DNA of 54,517 bases from Caldifarciminota bacterium (GTDB lineage: Bacteria; Hydrothermota; Hydrothermia; LBFQ01), in NCBI GenBank assembly GCA_015492295.1, contig WGFI01000099.1, positions 1 to 54,517 of the forward strand, given 5' to 3'. How positions within the stretch are numbered: position 1 is the first letter of the stretch; every line of letters starts with the position of its first letter. A program made the position numbers and the translations under genes. The notes below the pieces were generated by a model, which saw only the letters and a program-made list of their open reading frames with translations, ran no database searches and was not told the origin of the DNA. This document shows positions 40,496 through 49,827 of the stretch, piece after piece.

Positions 40496-42030
40496 CTTAT
40501 CGCAGAACGATAATCCTGCTCACTTTCTCTTTTATGGGTTTTATATTCTCCTTTGTTGTGTATCTGAATAGGATAAATGATAGTTCATTGATAGGTCTTG
40601 ATAGGAAAAACTATCAGAAAAAGATACCCATGGGGAAGATAAGGGGAAGACTCATAAGCGCGGATGGAAAATATATAACGGACTTTTATGTGAAATACAA
40701 GGTTGTACAGATGAATTCAAAGGACAATAGGGATGTTTTGGAGAGGAAGGAAGTTGAAGAATTTTTGGGTAGAAGGTTGAAAATCAAGGAATACAAATAT
40801 TTGGGCTATTCGGAATTCTTGGATTTAACGGACGATGAGGTTTTAAAACTTATGAAAAAGAAGTATAAGTTTAAAACTTTGGTGTTTGTGCCTTATGCGA
40901 AGAGGATACTAAGATGTAAGCCTTGCTATCATATAATTGGCCATGTTTCAATAGATGGAAGAGGATTAGGGGGGTTGGAGAGGTTTTATGATAAGAGATT
41001 ATCCGGATCATTCGCGAATATAATTATGGATGTTGATGCATTTGGCAATGTAGTTTCTCCTTTTATAGTTGAAACGAATACAAAGGTAAAAGACATCGTG
41101 CTTACTTTGAGATATGATCTATACGAACTCGTGGATAGTCTGTTCTCTAACTACGAAAGGGGTGCAGTTTTTATGTTTAACCCCAAGAATGGTTATGTAT
41201 ATTTGGTGTATTCAAAGCCTTCCCCTTTTGATAGTTTAAAGGACGCACCGATGCTTAATAGGGCTTTGAGCGGTTTATACCCACCAGGTTCAACCTTTAA
41301 GCCTTTGGTAGCGCTTTTGGCATTGAAAGAAGGCATAATAGACACCGGCTTTGGTGTATCATGCCCGGGATATATATTCGTGGGCGGACACAGATTTCGT
41401 TGCTGGACGAAGCATGGATATGTTAAGTTTGAAAGAGCGATAGCTTTATCATGCAATGTATATTTTTACAACATAGGCGGAAGATTCGGTGCGAGAAGAC
41501 TTTTGAGATCCTTACTCTCAACGGGTTTATTCGACAGGAAATTTACCCAACTTCCTGAGGAGACTCCTTCAAGGATAAGGGTAAGGAACTTCTACTTGGG
41601 TACCGCCTTGAATCTGGCGATAGGCCAAGGTGAAGTATTGGTAACCCCCGTGTTCATGGCCGTGCTCGCGGGTTTGATAGGGAACGGTGGATGGGTGGTT
41701 TTACCAAGATTCTCATCTTATGACAGTGAGAGGGTTTTTAGACTTGAGGCGCCGAAGTGGGCTTATGATAAGGTTAGGAAGGGTATGTTAAGGGTTGTGG
41801 AAGAAGGGACGGCTTACTATTCGCGCATAGAGGGATTTAAATACGGAGGTAAGACGGGTACGGCGCAAAATCCTCATGGGAAGGATCATTCCCTTTTCAT
41901 AGCGTTTGCTCCTTATGATGATCCCACCGTGGCTATGGCGGTTATCGTTGAAAATGCTGGACATGGAAGCTCCGCAGCCGCACCCATCGCCTCAAAAATA
42001 ATAAAACACTTCTTCAACATTCAACCGTAA
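40492..42030 (+). CDS. mrdA: Penicillin-binding protein 2-type transpeptidase
   Basis: A 512-residue class B PBP. One N-terminal membrane anchor (LLTFSFMGFIFSFVVYL), a pedestal domain, and a transpeptidase domain with SxxK in PPGSTFKP (near 265), SxN in LSCNVYFYN and KTGT in GGKTGTAQNP. It cross-links peptidoglycan, most probably in cell elongation, as in MrdA/PBP2. No rodA or mreB is in the window, so FtsI cannot be fully excluded. It overlaps the propeller gene by ATGA, and its TAA stop is part of the next TAAAAT box. Confidence 0.88.
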   Translation: MTYRRTIILLTFSFMGFIFSFVVYLNRINDSSLIGLDRKNYQKKIPMGKIRGRLISADGKYITDFYVKYKVVQMNSKDNRDVLERKEVEEFLGRRLKIKEYKYLGYSEFLDLTDDEVLKLMKKKYKFKTLVFVPYAKRILRCKPCYHIIGHVSIDGRGLGGLERFYDKRLSGSFANIIMDVDAFGNVVSPFIVETNTKVKDIVLTLRYDLYELVDSLFSNYERGAVFMFNPKNGYVYLVYSKPSPFDSLKDAPMLNRALSGLYPPGSTFKPLVALLALKEGIIDTGFGVSCPGYIFVGGHRFRCWTKHGYVKFERAIALSCNVYFYNIGGRFGARRLLRSLLSTGLFDRKFTQLPEETPSRIRVRNFYLGTALNLAIGQGEVLVTPVFMAVLAGLIGNGGWVVLPRFSSYDSERVFRLEAPKWAYDKVRKGMLRVVEEGTAYYSRIEGFKYGGKTGTAQNPHGKDHSLFIAFAPYDDPTVAMAVIVENAGHGSSAAAPIASKIIKHFFNIQP

Positions 42031-42033
42031 AAT
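42028..42033 (+). promoter_or_regulatory. TAAAAT box made from the PBP stop codon
   Basis: The PBP TAA (42028-42030) plus AAT gives TAAAAT, only 4 nt before the ATG at 42038. Confidence 0.4.
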
Positions 42034-42037
42034 ATCA

Positions 42038-43057
42038 ATGTTGAGGAGATGGGTAATACTTTTGGGTTTTATGGTCGTATCCTGTGGTGATAACGAGGTT
42101 GAAATTTGGTATTGGCTCGGTGAAATACACGATTATCATTTCAGGCAGTCCCTTAACAAGACTTGGAGAAAAGTCAATGTCAGTCTCCTTAGGAAGAGCT
42201 TTTCATCTATAAATGAGCTGGACGAATCATTGAAGGTTAGGAAGCCGGATGTGGCCTTGGTCTATCCGAGCACTTTGAAGAATCTGATAAAGAAAGGGGA
42301 AGTGGTTAGGATCACCGATAAAGATATAATACCCGATTATTGTGAAGGTCATTGCTTTCCCATCTTTAAGAGCTTTGTAGGTTTTTACATCAACGAGGAT
42401 CTCGCGAAGCAGGTGAATTTTCCCTTGAATTTCAAGATAGAGGATCTTTTGAATCTAAATACGGATTATATAGTTTTCGGAATCTACCCTTCGGCAACAT
42501 TATACACTGCGCTGATCTTCACGTACTTATCCGAGGGATACGATACTCTTGAAGCCTGCGTTAAGGTTTTTAACTATCTTAGGGCATTAGCCAAGCGACC
42601 TTATGTTAGAATATATCCTAATCCGCGGGTCGCTGAGATGGATATGGTTCTTATGAAAATAGTTTCAATAGTGGGGACGAGCGCTTACAAACCTTACATT
42701 GAAAGGGAAGGAGTGAGTCTGACATTCTTGCCTTTAATAAACTCTAAGGGTGAGAAGGTTTATTTCCTTTCGGGGCCGGATTTTGTGGTATTTAGAGGTG
42801 GAAATGTGAAAAAATCAAAAGAATTTCTCAATGTCCTCAACGATGTTATAAAGAACGATACTATGTGGCAAAGGTTCGGGTATTATCACATTGATAAATT
42901 GGAGAGTTTTGGAAATGTTTTTCATGATTTGAAGGTGGATTTTGATAGGGTTAAGTTGAGAAATCTGGCAAGAAAGGCGCTGAATCCTATGGATACTTTG
43001 AACTACGATATAGAAGGGCTTTGTAAGAAAGCTGTTATGAAGAAGCTACACCAATAA
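42038..43057 (+). CDS. Lipoprotein, solute-binding-protein-like
   Basis: A 339-residue protein with a lipoprotein signal (LLRRWVILLGFMVVSC; lipobox VVSC with Cys near 18). The mature part resembles type I/II extracellular binding proteins: KPDVALVYPSTLKNLIKKG, then SFVGFYINEDLAKQ and GIYPSATLYTAL. The ligand is unknown and no permease or ATPase gene is adjacent. Overall the match is to the fold, not to a named family. Confidence 0.6.
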   Translation: MLRRWVILLGFMVVSCGDNEVEIWYWLGEIHDYHFRQSLNKTWRKVNVSLLRKSFSSINELDESLKVRKPDVALVYPSTLKNLIKKGEVVRITDKDIIPDYCEGHCFPIFKSFVGFYINEDLAKQVNFPLNFKIEDLLNLNTDYIVFGIYPSATLYTALIFTYLSEGYDTLEACVKVFNYLRALAKRPYVRIYPNPRVAEMDMVLMKIVSIVGTSAYKPYIEREGVSLTFLPLINSKGEKVYFLSGPDFVVFRGGNVKKSKEFLNVLNDVIKNDTMWQRFGYYHIDKLESFGNVFHDLKVDFDRVKLRNLARKALNPMDTLNYDIEGLCKKAVMKKLHQ

Positions 43058-43069
43058 ATCTTACAGCCT

Positions 43070-43075
43070 TATAAT
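43070..43075 (+). promoter_or_regulatory. Promoter with a short leader for the oxidoreductase gene
   Basis: TATAAT lies 22 nt before the ATG at 43098. AGGAGGT at 43086-43092 lies between, so this mRNA has a ~15-nt leader with a strong ribosome-binding site, unlike most operon heads here. Confidence 0.6.
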
Positions 43076-43097
43076 ACCTGCTGACAGGAGGTAAGTA

Positions 43098-43985
43098 ATG
43101 GCAACGGAAGTAAAGAAAAGAACATTGAGGGATTATGATTCGCACAAGCCCACGTGGTGTCCTGGGTGTGGGGATTATGCGGTTTTGTTGGCTTTAAAGA
43201 AGGCTTTACTTGCGCTTAACAAGGATCCCCATGAGGTCGTTGTTGTATCCGGTATAGGTTGCAGCGGTAAAATAAGTGATTATATAAAGGCTTACGGTTA
43301 TCACGGAATACATGGTAGAGTTTTGCCTACGGCTACGGCCATAAAGTTGGCCAATCCTACGCTTACTGTCATAGGTGCAGGTGGGGATGGAGATGGTTAT
43401 GCGATAGGAGGAAACCATTTCCTTCATGTTTGTAGAAGGAATCCGGATATAACCTACATAGTTATGAACAACATGATTTATGGTCTTACCAAAGGTCAAA
43501 CATCACCCACTTCCTTAAAAGGATTCATAACAGGTACGACTCCTTACGGTGCGGTTGAAGGCCCCGTTGAACCTCTGTATATAGCACTTTCTATGGGTGC
43601 CACATTTGTGGCGAGGGGTTTCTCAGGCGATCCTAAGACGCTCGCGGAGATATTCACCCAAGCCATACAACATAAAGGATTCTCTCTGGTTGATGTGTAT
43701 TCTCCTTGCGTTACCTTCAACAAGTTCAACACCTACGATTGGTTTAAGGAGAACATAGTTAAGAACGAAAAACCTTTTGAAAGTAGAGCGGAGGCCATAT
43801 CCCATATAATGGATGTCTGGAACTCGGGGAAGGTACCGGTTGGAATATTCTACAAGGAGGAGAACTCAGTATCCTACGATGAGCAGTTAGTTAAGGATAT
43901 TAAGCTCGCTCCCGCATTGCAGGATATAACGGATAAGGTTTGGAAGGAGAAGGTTAAAAGGATAATTGAGGAGAACTTCGTATAA
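43098..43985 (+). CDS. korB: 2-oxoacid:ferredoxin oxidoreductase, beta subunit
   Basis: A 295-residue TPP-binding subunit of the KorB/OorB type. WCPGCGDYAVL (Fe-S/TPP region) lies near residue 21, SGIGCSGKISDY and HGRVLPTATAIKLANP follow, GGDGDGYAIGGNHFLH is the TPP motif and FITGTTPYGAVEGP is typical. It turns a 2-oxoacid (2-oxoglutarate or pyruvate) into acyl-CoA while reducing ferredoxin. The alpha subunit, usually directly upstream, is not in the window; a lipoprotein gene lies there. A separate promoter and strong RBS suggest high expression. Confidence 0.9.
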   Translation: MATEVKKRTLRDYDSHKPTWCPGCGDYAVLLALKKALLALNKDPHEVVVVSGIGCSGKISDYIKAYGYHGIHGRVLPTATAIKLANPTLTVIGAGGDGDGYAIGGNHFLHVCRRNPDITYIVMNNMIYGLTKGQTSPTSLKGFITGTTPYGAVEGPVEPLYIALSMGATFVARGFSGDPKTLAEIFTQAIQHKGFSLVDVYSPCVTFNKFNTYDWFKENIVKNEKPFESRAEAISHIMDVWNSGKVPVGIFYKEENSVSYDEQLVKDIKLAPALQDITDKVWKEKVKRIIEENFV

Positions 43986-43988
43986 GGT

Positions 43989-44726
43989 TTGAAGGCGGTC
44001 ATACTTGGGGCGAATTCTGAGATAGCAAGGAAGTTCTGTGAGATATGTGCAAGGAATAGTTGGGAACTTTTCTTGGCGAGTAGAAACATATCAGAACTTG
44101 AAAGATTCGTGAAGCACATAGAAACCGTTTATGGTGTAAGATCCAAATACTCCGAGTTTGATGCCTTAGATTATGAATCTCATAAACCCTTCTGGAATAA
44201 GGTTATAAAGGAGTTCGGTGATGTTGATGTTGTTCTCGTTGCGTTTGGGTACTTTGGAAATCAGGAGAAGGCCTTAAAGGATTTTGAGGAGGCGAGGAGG
44301 ATCATAGAAACCAATTATTTGGGGGCGGTCTCAATAATAAATATCGTAGCTAACTATATGGCGGATAGGGGTAGAGGGGTGATAGTTGGAATATCATCGG
44401 TTGCAGGTGATAGGGGTCGCGCTAAGAATGTTATTTACGGGAGTTCAAAGTCCGCATTTTCCGAATATTTGAGTGGGTTGAGAGCTAAGATGTTCAGTAA
44501 AGGTGTAAAGGTCATAACCGTTAAACCGGGTTTCGTTGATACCCCGATGACAAAGGGTTTGAAGGTGCCCAAGGTTCTCTTGGCATCCCCTGAGAAAGTC
44601 GCGATGGATATATACAAGGCTGTGTTGAGGGGGAAGGATATAGTATATACCCCGTTTTATTGGAGATACATAATGTGCATCGTTAAAGCGATACCCGAAT
44701 TTATGTTTAAAAGAACGAGGTTCTGA
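43989..44726 (+). CDS. Short-chain dehydrogenase/reductase
   Basis: A 245-residue SDR. The N-terminal Rossmann motif reads AVILGANSEIA; NNAG is replaced by VAFGYFG; the catalytic residues are Ser in GISSVAGDRG and YxxxK in YGSSK (near residue 151); KPGFVDTPM follows. The substrate is unknown; this GANSEIA subtype is often found with cell-envelope or decaprenyl-ribose-like reductases. TTG start at 43989, three bases after korB; one-base overlap with mutS. Confidence 0.85.
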   Translation: MKAVILGANSEIARKFCEICARNSWELFLASRNISELERFVKHIETVYGVRSKYSEFDALDYESHKPFWNKVIKEFGDVDVVLVAFGYFGNQEKALKDFEEARRIIETNYLGAVSIINIVANYMADRGRGVIVGISSVAGDRGRAKNVIYGSSKSAFSEYLSGLRAKMFSKGVKVITVKPGFVDTPMTKGLKVPKVLLASPEKVAMDIYKAVLRGKDIVYTPFYWRYIMCIVKAIPEFMFKRTRF

Positions 44727-47176
44727 TGGGTAAGAGAAGGGAAACCCCATTACTTGAACAGTACAAAAGGATAAAATCACAATTCCCAGAGGAGATACTT
44801 CTATTTCACTTGGGAGATTTCTACGAAACATTCTTTGAAGATGCCAAGATAGTATCAAAGGTCCTCGGTATAGTTCTTACGAGCAGACCTATGGGGAAAA
44901 ATATCCGTGTTCCTATGGCGGGAATACCCGTAAGATCAGCGGAGGTTTATATAAACAAACTTCTTGAAGCTGGATACAAGGTTGCCATATGCGACCAGAC
45001 AGATGAGAAGGAGAGTAGAACTCTATTGAAAAGGGTGGTTACCGAGGTTATAACCCCTGGGACCATAACATCCGAATCCCTATTACCCGAAGATACGAAC
45101 AATTACCTCGCTGGATATAATGAGGCTATGGGTGAATCTTCCTTGGTTTTGGTTGATGTATCATCTGGGGATGTGTTTTATATTTACGGGGATAAGGAAA
45201 AGGTATGGGAAGAGGTTGAAAGATTGAATATAAAGGAGATCGTTCTGCCGAAAGGGAAGGATATAAATATAGGATGCACGAAAACTTTCAGGGACAAGGA
45301 AGAGTTCTCATCAAAGGTGGGGTACGATATGCTCAAGGATATATTCGGAAGAGGCGCCGACATTCCTCCATTGGTTTTAAGCGCTCTCGGTGGAGTCCTA
45401 AGTTATCTCAAAGAGAAAAAAGGTGATGCCATAAAACATTTACAGTTTCCAACGGAGTATCCGATAAGCGAATATATACCCTTGGATAGAAGGACCATTG
45501 AGACCTTAGGTTTGGTAGGGGAGAGATCCCTCTATTCCTTGCTGAATATGTGTTTGACCCCTATGGGTAAAAGATCCTTACGGTTCAGCATATTGCATCC
45601 ATACAATCGCATAGACAAGATAAATTCAAGACTAAGAAGGGTTGAATATTTCTATAAGAATGTTGAAATTTCGCAGTTCGTGGAGGATAAACTGGGGAAG
45701 ATTTACGATTTTGAAAGAGAACTTTCAAGGATAGCGAGTAAGAAAATATCCCCAAAAAATCTCGTTAGATTTAAAGAATCTCTGAGGCACTCAATGGATA
45801 TACTTGATCGCTTGGGTGCCAAGTACGATAAGGGAATTAAGGAGGTTTGCGAATATATAGAAAGGACAATTTACGATGATCCCCCCGCCGATACCTCGGA
45901 TGGAGGATATATAAGGGACGGTGTAAATCAATATCTTGATGAACTTAGAAAAGTCCAAAGAAATTCCGAGGAAATGCTGAAAGATATAGAAAGAAGGGAG
46001 AGGGAGAAAACGGGTATAAGTAATCTGAGGATAGGGTACAACAGCGTGTTCGGTTATTATATTGAGGTTAGTAGGGCTCAGGCTAAAAAGGTTCCCGAAT
46101 ATTACCACAGAAAGCAAACATTGACAAACACCGAGAGATTTACCACGGATGAACTTCAAAATATTGAAAATCTGCTTCTATCATCAAAAGAGAAATCCGT
46201 TAAACTTGAAAAGGAGATATATCATGGCCTTCTGAATAAGATAGTCTCTTTCAAGGATTCCATAAAGGAAATCGCGAACAAGATAGCGGAGATTGATCTA
46301 TGCCTTTCCTTAGCGAAGGTTGCAAAGAAGTTTCGATATACCAAACCCATGGTATATACGGGTTATGATTTGGAGATAAAAAAGGGGAGGCATCCGACGG
46401 TTGAAGGGTTTATGGATATAACCTTCGTCCCAAACGACACCCATCTCAGCGAAAGTAAATTCTTCGCGTTAATAACCGGACCAAATATGGGAGGTAAATC
46501 AACGTATCTGAGGCAGGTCGGATTGATCAGCATAATGGCGCACATAGGGAGCTTCGTCCCAGCTGAATATGCCAAAATCCCTATAATGGATAGAATATTT
46601 ACGAGAATCGGGGCATCTGATGATTTGACCCGTGGTATATCCACATTTATGGCCGAGATGAACGAGGTTTCAAATATATTGAAGTATGCCACAAAAAGGA
46701 GCCTTATACTTCTGGATGAGATAGGTAGAGGAACATCAACGCATGATGGTTTGGCCATAGCTTGGGCCGTATCGGAGTATATTTTGAAATTTATAAAGGC
46801 GAAGACCCTATTCGCAACGCATTATGTTCAACTGTCCAAACTGGCGGCCGAACATGAAAATGCCTTCAATCTCTGTATGAAAGTTGAGGAGAAAGAGGAC
46901 AAGGTTGAGTTTTTATATAAGGTGGTTCCGGGCAGCGCAGATAGGAGTTATGGTATATATGTTGCGAAACTCGCGAGTTTGCCCGATGAGGTTATAAACA
47001 GGGCTAAAGAGATTCATGAAAAACTTGAAAGGGAATTTCTCATAAGAACCTCGGGTGAGGGAGGGGATATAGTGGAATATATAAGAAGTATAAACCTTGA
47101 TTCGCTTTCACCCAAGGATGCTTTGGATATACTCTATGAGTTGAAGAGGTTGGTTGAAAGTGCTCATAAGGAATAG
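44726..47176 (+). CDS. mutS: DNA mismatch repair protein MutS
   Basis: An 816-residue MutS. LLFHLGDFYETFFEDA is the mismatch-reading N-terminal motif (Phe-x-Glu equivalent FYE), ITGPNMGGKSTYLRQ is Walker A near 590, LLDEIGRGTSTHDG is Walker B/signature and ATHYVQL the switch. It binds mispairs and recruits MutL, which is not in the window. The MutS2 paralogue is at 16028-17806. The last 23 nt overlap the M50 peptidase gene. Confidence 0.96.
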   Translation: MGKRRETPLLEQYKRIKSQFPEEILLFHLGDFYETFFEDAKIVSKVLGIVLTSRPMGKNIRVPMAGIPVRSAEVYINKLLEAGYKVAICDQTDEKESRTLLKRVVTEVITPGTITSESLLPEDTNNYLAGYNEAMGESSLVLVDVSSGDVFYIYGDKEKVWEEVERLNIKEIVLPKGKDINIGCTKTFRDKEEFSSKVGYDMLKDIFGRGADIPPLVLSALGGVLSYLKEKKGDAIKHLQFPTEYPISEYIPLDRRTIETLGLVGERSLYSLLNMCLTPMGKRSLRFSILHPYNRIDKINSRLRRVEYFYKNVEISQFVEDKLGKIYDFERELSRIASKKISPKNLVRFKESLRHSMDILDRLGAKYDKGIKEVCEYIERTIYDDPPADTSDGGYIRDGVNQYLDELRKVQRNSEEMLKDIERREREKTGISNLRIGYNSVFGYYIEVSRAQAKKVPEYYHRKQTLTNTERFTTDELQNIENLLLSSKEKSVKLEKEIYHGLLNKIVSFKDSIKEIANKIAEIDLCLSLAKVAKKFRYTKPMVYTGYDLEIKKGRHPTVEGFMDITFVPNDTHLSESKFFALITGPNMGGKSTYLRQVGLISIMAHIGSFVPAEYAKIPIMDRIFTRIGASDDLTRGISTFMAEMNEVSNILKYATKRSLILLDEIGRGTSTHDGLAIAWAVSEYILKFIKAKTLFATHYVQLSKLAAEHENAFNLCMKVEEKEDKVEFLYKVVPGSADRSYGIYVAKLASLPDEVINRAKEIHEKLEREFLIRTSGEGGDIVEYIRSINLDSLSPKDALDILYELKRLVESAHKE

Positions 47177-47843
47177 ATTCTTGGCCTTCTATTTAGCACT
47201 ATGTTTGCTTATTCTCCTCTTTTGGGATACGGGTATCCTCTATCCTTTCCGTATGCTCGCAGTATTCTTTCATGAACTCGGACATCTTACGGTCGCTATA
47301 CTCACAGGTGGAAGGGTAGGGGAATTCGTTCTTAAACCTATGGAAGGCGGGCATGTCCTTTCTTATGGCGGTAATACCTTCTTGGTCGCCTTCATGGGCT
47401 ATCCATCATCAATTCTGGTAGGCGTTATTATATTCTATTTATCAAGTTTGAGAGGTGTTGAGGATTTCCTTACATTGGTTATAGGATTCCTCGTGGGTGC
47501 AATAGGTATGTTGTTCGGTAGGGGAATTTACACGCTTATATTTTCGGTATTCATGAGCATTTTCTTTATAGTATCAGCCCTGTTCTCTCCATCAATCATA
47601 AACGCTATACTCTTACGGGTCGTAGGTTTAACCTCTATTCTCTATACGCCTTATGATATATTCACCGATATTTTCCTGAATTCGGGATGGTCGGATGCCC
47701 AACTCTTGGCGGGAATCACTAAGATAGGGCCTACGATATGGGGGATCGTCTGGCTTGCTTTATCAATCTTCATGTTGCTTTTCTTGGTTTTTTGGGTTTC
47801 GGTGAAGGATGAGGAGGAGATCACATCACGAGGTTTATTATGA
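47154..47843 (+). CDS. M50B-like integral membrane metallopeptidase
   Basis: A 229-residue multi-pass membrane protein (about six helices). FFHELGHLTVAILTGG carries the HExxH zinc motif inside a membrane segment, as in M50 peptidases; YDIFTDIFLNSG with SDAQLLAGIT supplies a possible third ligand region typical of the M50B-like group. It has no PDZ domain. The substrate is unknown. TTG at 47154 or GTG 47160 starts it inside mutS. The stop overlaps convergent LPP20-like gene by 23 nt. Confidence 0.75.
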   Translation: MKVLIRNRFLAFYLALCLLILLFWDTGILYPFRMLAVFFHELGHLTVAILTGGRVGEFVLKPMEGGHVLSYGGNTFLVAFMGYPSSILVGVIIFYLSSLRGVEDFLTLVIGFLVGAIGMLFGRGIYTLIFSVFMSIFFIVSALFSPSIINAILLRVVGLTSILYTPYDIFTDIFLNSGWSDAQLLAGITKIGPTIWGIVWLALSIFMLLFLVFWVSVKDEEEITSRGLL

Positions 47844-48603
47844 ATTTCCCGGCTTTGAGGATGTAGGATGCCCACTTTTTGAGTTTATGGACCTTCTCAA
47901 CATCCTTCTTTTTAACTATTATATCGCAACCTTTCGTTTGTGCCGCTTCTATGACTATTCTCCCTCCTGGTAGAGTTTGAACCTTACCTTTCACATACTT
48001 TATGGCTTTACTCCACATATCCTTTGCGACCTGATGCTCCGCAGCGTCAAACAGGACATTCCCATTCTCATCCAGAATCCTCGGATACATACAGGCCTTC
48101 ATTCCCTCGGGAGTTTTCACTATAACGCTGCCGTCAAACGGTTCCTCCTTAGGCATACTGACCACAGGTTTTTTGGCTGGCAAATTTTTCGCGAGTTCAT
48201 CCAGCCTCATCTCAACCCATACCTCAACACGACCATCTTTGTAATACTTTGGTTTCCCTATTACACGAGCGTTCTTAACGAGACCTTGAACCCTCTGTAC
48301 TATAATATCGCTTGAAGTCATATAATCCTCAACCACGGTTTCGGATGTTATATGAACACCTTTGACTATTTCAAGTAGGTTTCTGCGAGCATCAACCACT
48401 GCCGCCCTTTCAGCCAGGAGTCTGGCCTGACCTTTCGGTTTCTTGGGATCCATGAAACCGTATCCTTTGGCTCGTATGAATCCGTTGGTCCAGTCTATCT
48501 CACCTTTATCGTATATCTCCTTTACGGTCGTGTCCCTTATGCTCTTTTCTTTTTTACCCGGTTGCACAGCAGGCTTTTGCGCTAATATAACTATCCACAT
48601 CAT
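47821..48603 (-). CDS. LPP20-like envelope protein
   Basis: A 260-residue protein resembling the LPP20/FlgT-type domain: AKGYGFMDP, then AERAAVVDARRNLLEIVKGV and VQGLVKNARVI, YKDGRVEVWVEM. These proteins are typically outer-membrane or periplasmic, but no lipobox is seen and the N-terminal hydrophobic stretch (MWIVILAQ) is short. A second beta-rich domain (VIVKTPEGMKACMYPRI, DENGNVLFDA) fills the C-terminal half. TAGAAT (48612-48617, minus) ends 8 nt before the ATG. Confidence 0.65.
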   Translation of the reverse strand: MMWIVILAQKPAVQPGKKEKSIRDTTVKEIYDKGEIDWTNGFIRAKGYGFMDPKKPKGQARLLAERAAVVDARRNLLEIVKGVHITSETVVEDYMTSSDIIVQRVQGLVKNARVIGKPKYYKDGRVEVWVEMRLDELAKNLPAKKPVVSMPKEEPFDGSVIVKTPEGMKACMYPRILDENGNVLFDAAEHQVAKDMWSKAIKYVKGKVQTLPGGRIVIEAAQTKGCDIIVKKKDVEKVHKLKKWASYILKAGKFIINLVM

Positions 48604-48611
48604 ACTTGGAA

Positions 48612-48617
48612 ATTCTA
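48612..48617 (-). promoter_or_regulatory. -10 box TAGAAT for the LPP20-like gene
   Basis: TAGAAT on the minus strand, 8 nt before the ATG at 48603, in the 42-bp gap after the sorting-domain protein gene. Confidence 0.5.
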
Positions 48618-48645
48618 AGGTTGTTTCTCTCGTTTGTCAAGTGGG

Positions 48646-49776
48646 TTATTTGACAATGACTTTTAGATGGGCACCTTTTATGGATATGATATACACACCT
48701 TTTGGAAGGCGGAATTTTCTTTCTCCCTTTACATATCCTTCTTCCACCAAAGCGCCAGATAGGTTGTAAATTTTCACTTCTCCTTCGTAGTTCTTAACAA
48801 TCACATACTCTCCATCGTAATACGCTTTCGGATTCCTTATAATGTTCTTCTCCTCAACTCCAAGTTCATCTTCACCAACCAATGGACATGTGCCGCATAG
48901 CGCCCTTGCGGTTATAAGATCGCCATAGCTTCCACCGCCAACATAGCAATACTCAACTGTGGCCGTTCCATAAGGAGGTAGATTTCCTATGTACCAATCA
49001 AGCAGACAGTATCCATCCCCTGTGTAAGATGAAGGGTAATCTATTGACGAAGTATATGCGTCATAATTGTCCCATGCGTAAAGCTCATAGATGCTTACCG
49101 GCGTTATTCCTGTAAGTCCGGCATAATGCGCCCAGTCGTTTGCGACAGCGTAGCACATGTCGTTTGCACCATCCCAGTAGAAATAGTTGCTTGAGAAGTA
49201 CCCCGGATTCATATCCCAATCTATGAATCTCTTAAACTTCACACCCGTGAGCGTGGTTGATGTTAGGTTTATTATGGTGGCCCTTCCTCTAAGGGCGCCT
49301 ACGGATGGGCAGTACGAGTACTGCTGATATACTTCTATCGTACCATCCCACAATCTTGTCCTCGTCCACCACTGATACACTGTGGGTCCCCAGGTTGCTG
49401 TACCTGAACCCAGATTACTTAAGTTGAAATAGCTCGCATCCCCATGAGTATAACCGTAACGTGTTCCGTATGTGGTATGTCCCACTCCGAAACCGTTGCA
49501 CATGCATCCCCATCTGTAATGCTCTTGACCGGGAGGATATTGAAACCTATATATCTGTGGATCCATCATCTGCACCATTATTACACCCGATGGAGGGCTG
49601 AAAAGGACAAAAGGTACCCAGGTCTCTCCATCCTGGATGTGAGCCCTCTGCTCATCGCTTAGAGGTGGAAACTCCCCAGCGTATAATAAGGGAGTTATAC
49701 CTGCTATACTGAGTAGCATTAGGGGTTTTATACCCCTTTTTCCTTTTGCGAAGATTTTGAAGTTTAGCATTTTCAT
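48646..49776 (-). CDS. Secreted Cys- and Trp/Tyr-rich protein with a T9SS-type sorting domain
   Basis: A 376-residue protein. A signal peptide is clear (basic start, then LMLLSIAGITPLLYA). The mature domain of ~270 residues is rich in Tyr, Trp, Gly and has about eight cysteines (CMC, YCPS, MCYA, YCLL, YCYV, LCGTC), probably in disulfides. The last ~70 residues form a short sorting domain (KIYNLSGALVEEG, LPKGVYIISI). No family is recognised for the main domain. AGGAGGTG (49782-49789) and a ~44-nt leader suggest strong expression, as for an abundant surface protein. Confidence 0.7.
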   Translation of the reverse strand: MKMLNFKIFAKGKRGIKPLMLLSIAGITPLLYAGEFPPLSDEQRAHIQDGETWVPFVLFSPPSGVIMVQMMDPQIYRFQYPPGQEHYRWGCMCNGFGVGHTTYGTRYGYTHGDASYFNLSNLGSGTATWGPTVYQWWTRTRLWDGTIEVYQQYSYCPSVGALRGRATIINLTSTTLTGVKFKRFIDWDMNPGYFSSNYFYWDGANDMCYAVANDWAHYAGLTGITPVSIYELYAWDNYDAYTSSIDYPSSYTGDGYCLLDWYIGNLPPYGTATVEYCYVGGGSYGDLITARALCGTCPLVGEDELGVEEKNIIRNPKAYYDGEYVIVKNYEGEVKIYNLSGALVEEGYVKGERKFRLPKGVYIISIKGAHLKVIVK

Positions 49777-49781
49777 AACAT

Positions 49782-49789
49782 CACCTCCT
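49782..49789 (-). promoter_or_regulatory. Strong Shine-Dalgarno of the secreted protein gene
   Basis: AGGAGGTG on the minus strand, 5 nt before the ATG at 49776. It is one of the strongest ribosome-binding sites in the window. Confidence 0.75.
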
Positions 49790-49827
49790 TTTTTGCCATT
49801 ATTTTTAAGCTGTTAAGCTAAGAATAT

